A program made the translations under genes and the position numbers. This document shows positions 63,665 through 64,000 of a DNA stretch of 64,000 nt, one piece after another. The notes under the pieces were generated by a model, which saw nothing but the letters and a program-made list of their open reading frames with translations, ran no database searches and was not told the DNA's origin. Position 1 is the first letter of the stretch; each line of letters begins with the position of its first letter. Source of the stretch: Brevibacillus brevis NBRC 100599 (GTDB lineage: Bacteria; Bacillota; Bacilli; Brevibacillales; Brevibacillaceae); NCBI RefSeq assembly GCF_000010165.1, contig NC_012491.1, positions 4,845,001 to 4,909,000 on the forward strand, read 5' to 3'.

Positions 63665-64000
63665 CTAAAACCAATCGCCTCCAGGCAGCGTGATATGCAG
63701 CGAGTAGATGAACACCACATACAGCCCCCCTGTCAAAAGGACGGAGTACACGATGGACGTACGCCACCGATAGCTGCCGATCAATATAAAAAATGCAAAG
63801 GAGACAAAGAGCGTCGCCATTGTGTAGCCGATCGCACCGAGCAGCCAGACATACAGCAACAGGAATAAAAAGCAAAGCAGCAGGCGCAGCCTTTTTCCAG
63901 GAAAAAGCGGTCCGGGATTTGGCGAAGAGGCTTCCTCCGTCACCCGGAATGATTGGACCAGCAGCACACCCCCGAGCATAAAAAACAAAAAGCCGAGAAT
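63665..64000 (-). CDS. tctB: Tripartite tricarboxylate transporter small permease TctB (partial)
   Basis: The last 111 residues; the N-terminus lies beyond the right edge. Four small helices, with SPNPGPLFPGKRLRLLLCF and LLLYVWLLGAIGYTMATLFV, SFAFFILIGSYRWRTSIVYS, and an end LHITLPGGDWF that is typical of TctB. Gene order here is tctB-tctA-tctC, rather than the commoner C-B-A. Confidence 0.87.
   Translation of the reverse strand: MLGFLFFMLGGVLLVQSFRVTEEASSPNPGPLFPGKRLRLLLCFLFLLLYVWLLGAIGYTMATLFVSFAFFILIGSYRWRTSIVYSVLLTGGLYVVFIYSLHITLPGGDWF

Overview
The window is a chromosomal segment of an endospore-forming low/mid-GC Firmicute. A GerAB-type germination permease, a SpoIIP-domain cell-wall hydrolase, Rex operators on a cydABDC operon, a preQ1-I riboswitch on queCDEF and close relatives of Bacillus YvgN, YkwC and YezD all fit this. 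The mixture of Bacillus-like and Paenibacillaceae-like genes makes Brevibacillus my best guess for the genus; that is inference. No rRNA, tRNA, CRISPR array, transposase or prophage was seen.

Layout. 1-6.5 kb: tail of a Fur-like regulator, two aldo/keto reductases around an HxlR regulator, a cytosolic beta-lactamase-fold protein, an orphan GerAB permease, then asparaginase and cutC. 6.6-9.3 kb: preQ1 riboswitch plus queC-queD-queE-queF. 9.3-13.3 kb: small genes (HsmA-like membrane protein, secreted 36-residue-repeat protein, truncated haemoglobin, GNAT, signal peptidase I, YmaF-like His-rich protein). 13.3-19.4 kb: cydA-cydB-cydD-cydC behind two Rex boxes. 19.6-21.5 kb: ECF sigma factor with a DUF4367-type membrane partner, and an EF-Tu domain-III-like orphan. 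21.5-26.1 kb: pentapeptide-repeat protein with Cys-rich N-terminus, SH3-SpoIIP hydrolase, GNAT-RidA fusion and two small proteins. 26.2-40.8 kb: mainly housekeeping and envelope genes (thioesterase, GNATs, WG-repeat protein, AI-2E family permease, YkwC dehydrogenase, Crp/Fnr regulator with YdcZ transporter, M29 aminopeptidase, MgtC, WecA/TagO-like transferase, exonuclease, second beta-lactamase-like protein). 40.8-50.6 kb: oligopeptide uptake (a lone binding protein, then a five-gene SBP-oppB-oppC-oppD-oppF set). 51.1-54.6 kb: VOC protein, an AT-rich MerR-CMD-MBL operon, CapA. 54.8-60.2 kb: MalT-type LuxR regulator and a MarR-controlled oxidoreductase cluster. 61.1-64 kb: tripartite tricarboxylate transporter tctB-tctA-tctC, running off the right edge.

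How the genes work together: QueD, QueE, QueC and QueF supply preQ1 for queuosine, and their leader RNA senses the product. CydAB is the bd oxidase and CydDC the exporter needed for its assembly; Rex (NADH/NAD+ sensor) should switch all four on at low oxygen. The Opp set imports peptides, and the cytosolic M29 aminopeptidase could degrade them.

Most unusual content: (i) three copies of a roughly 200-bp non-coding element with about 20-bp perfect terminal inverted repeats and an inner 20-bp stem, with compensatory base changes between copies (35549-35748, 45355-45553, 50930-51120); two copies carry the same extra 220-bp module, and one sits inside the opp operon; (ii) two copies of a separate three-palindrome element (22517-22596 and 49496-49571) with identical spacing and compensatory changes; (iii) a 35-codon gene (25647-25754) whose ribosome binding site is buried in a long inverted repeat and which is followed by two tandem terminators.
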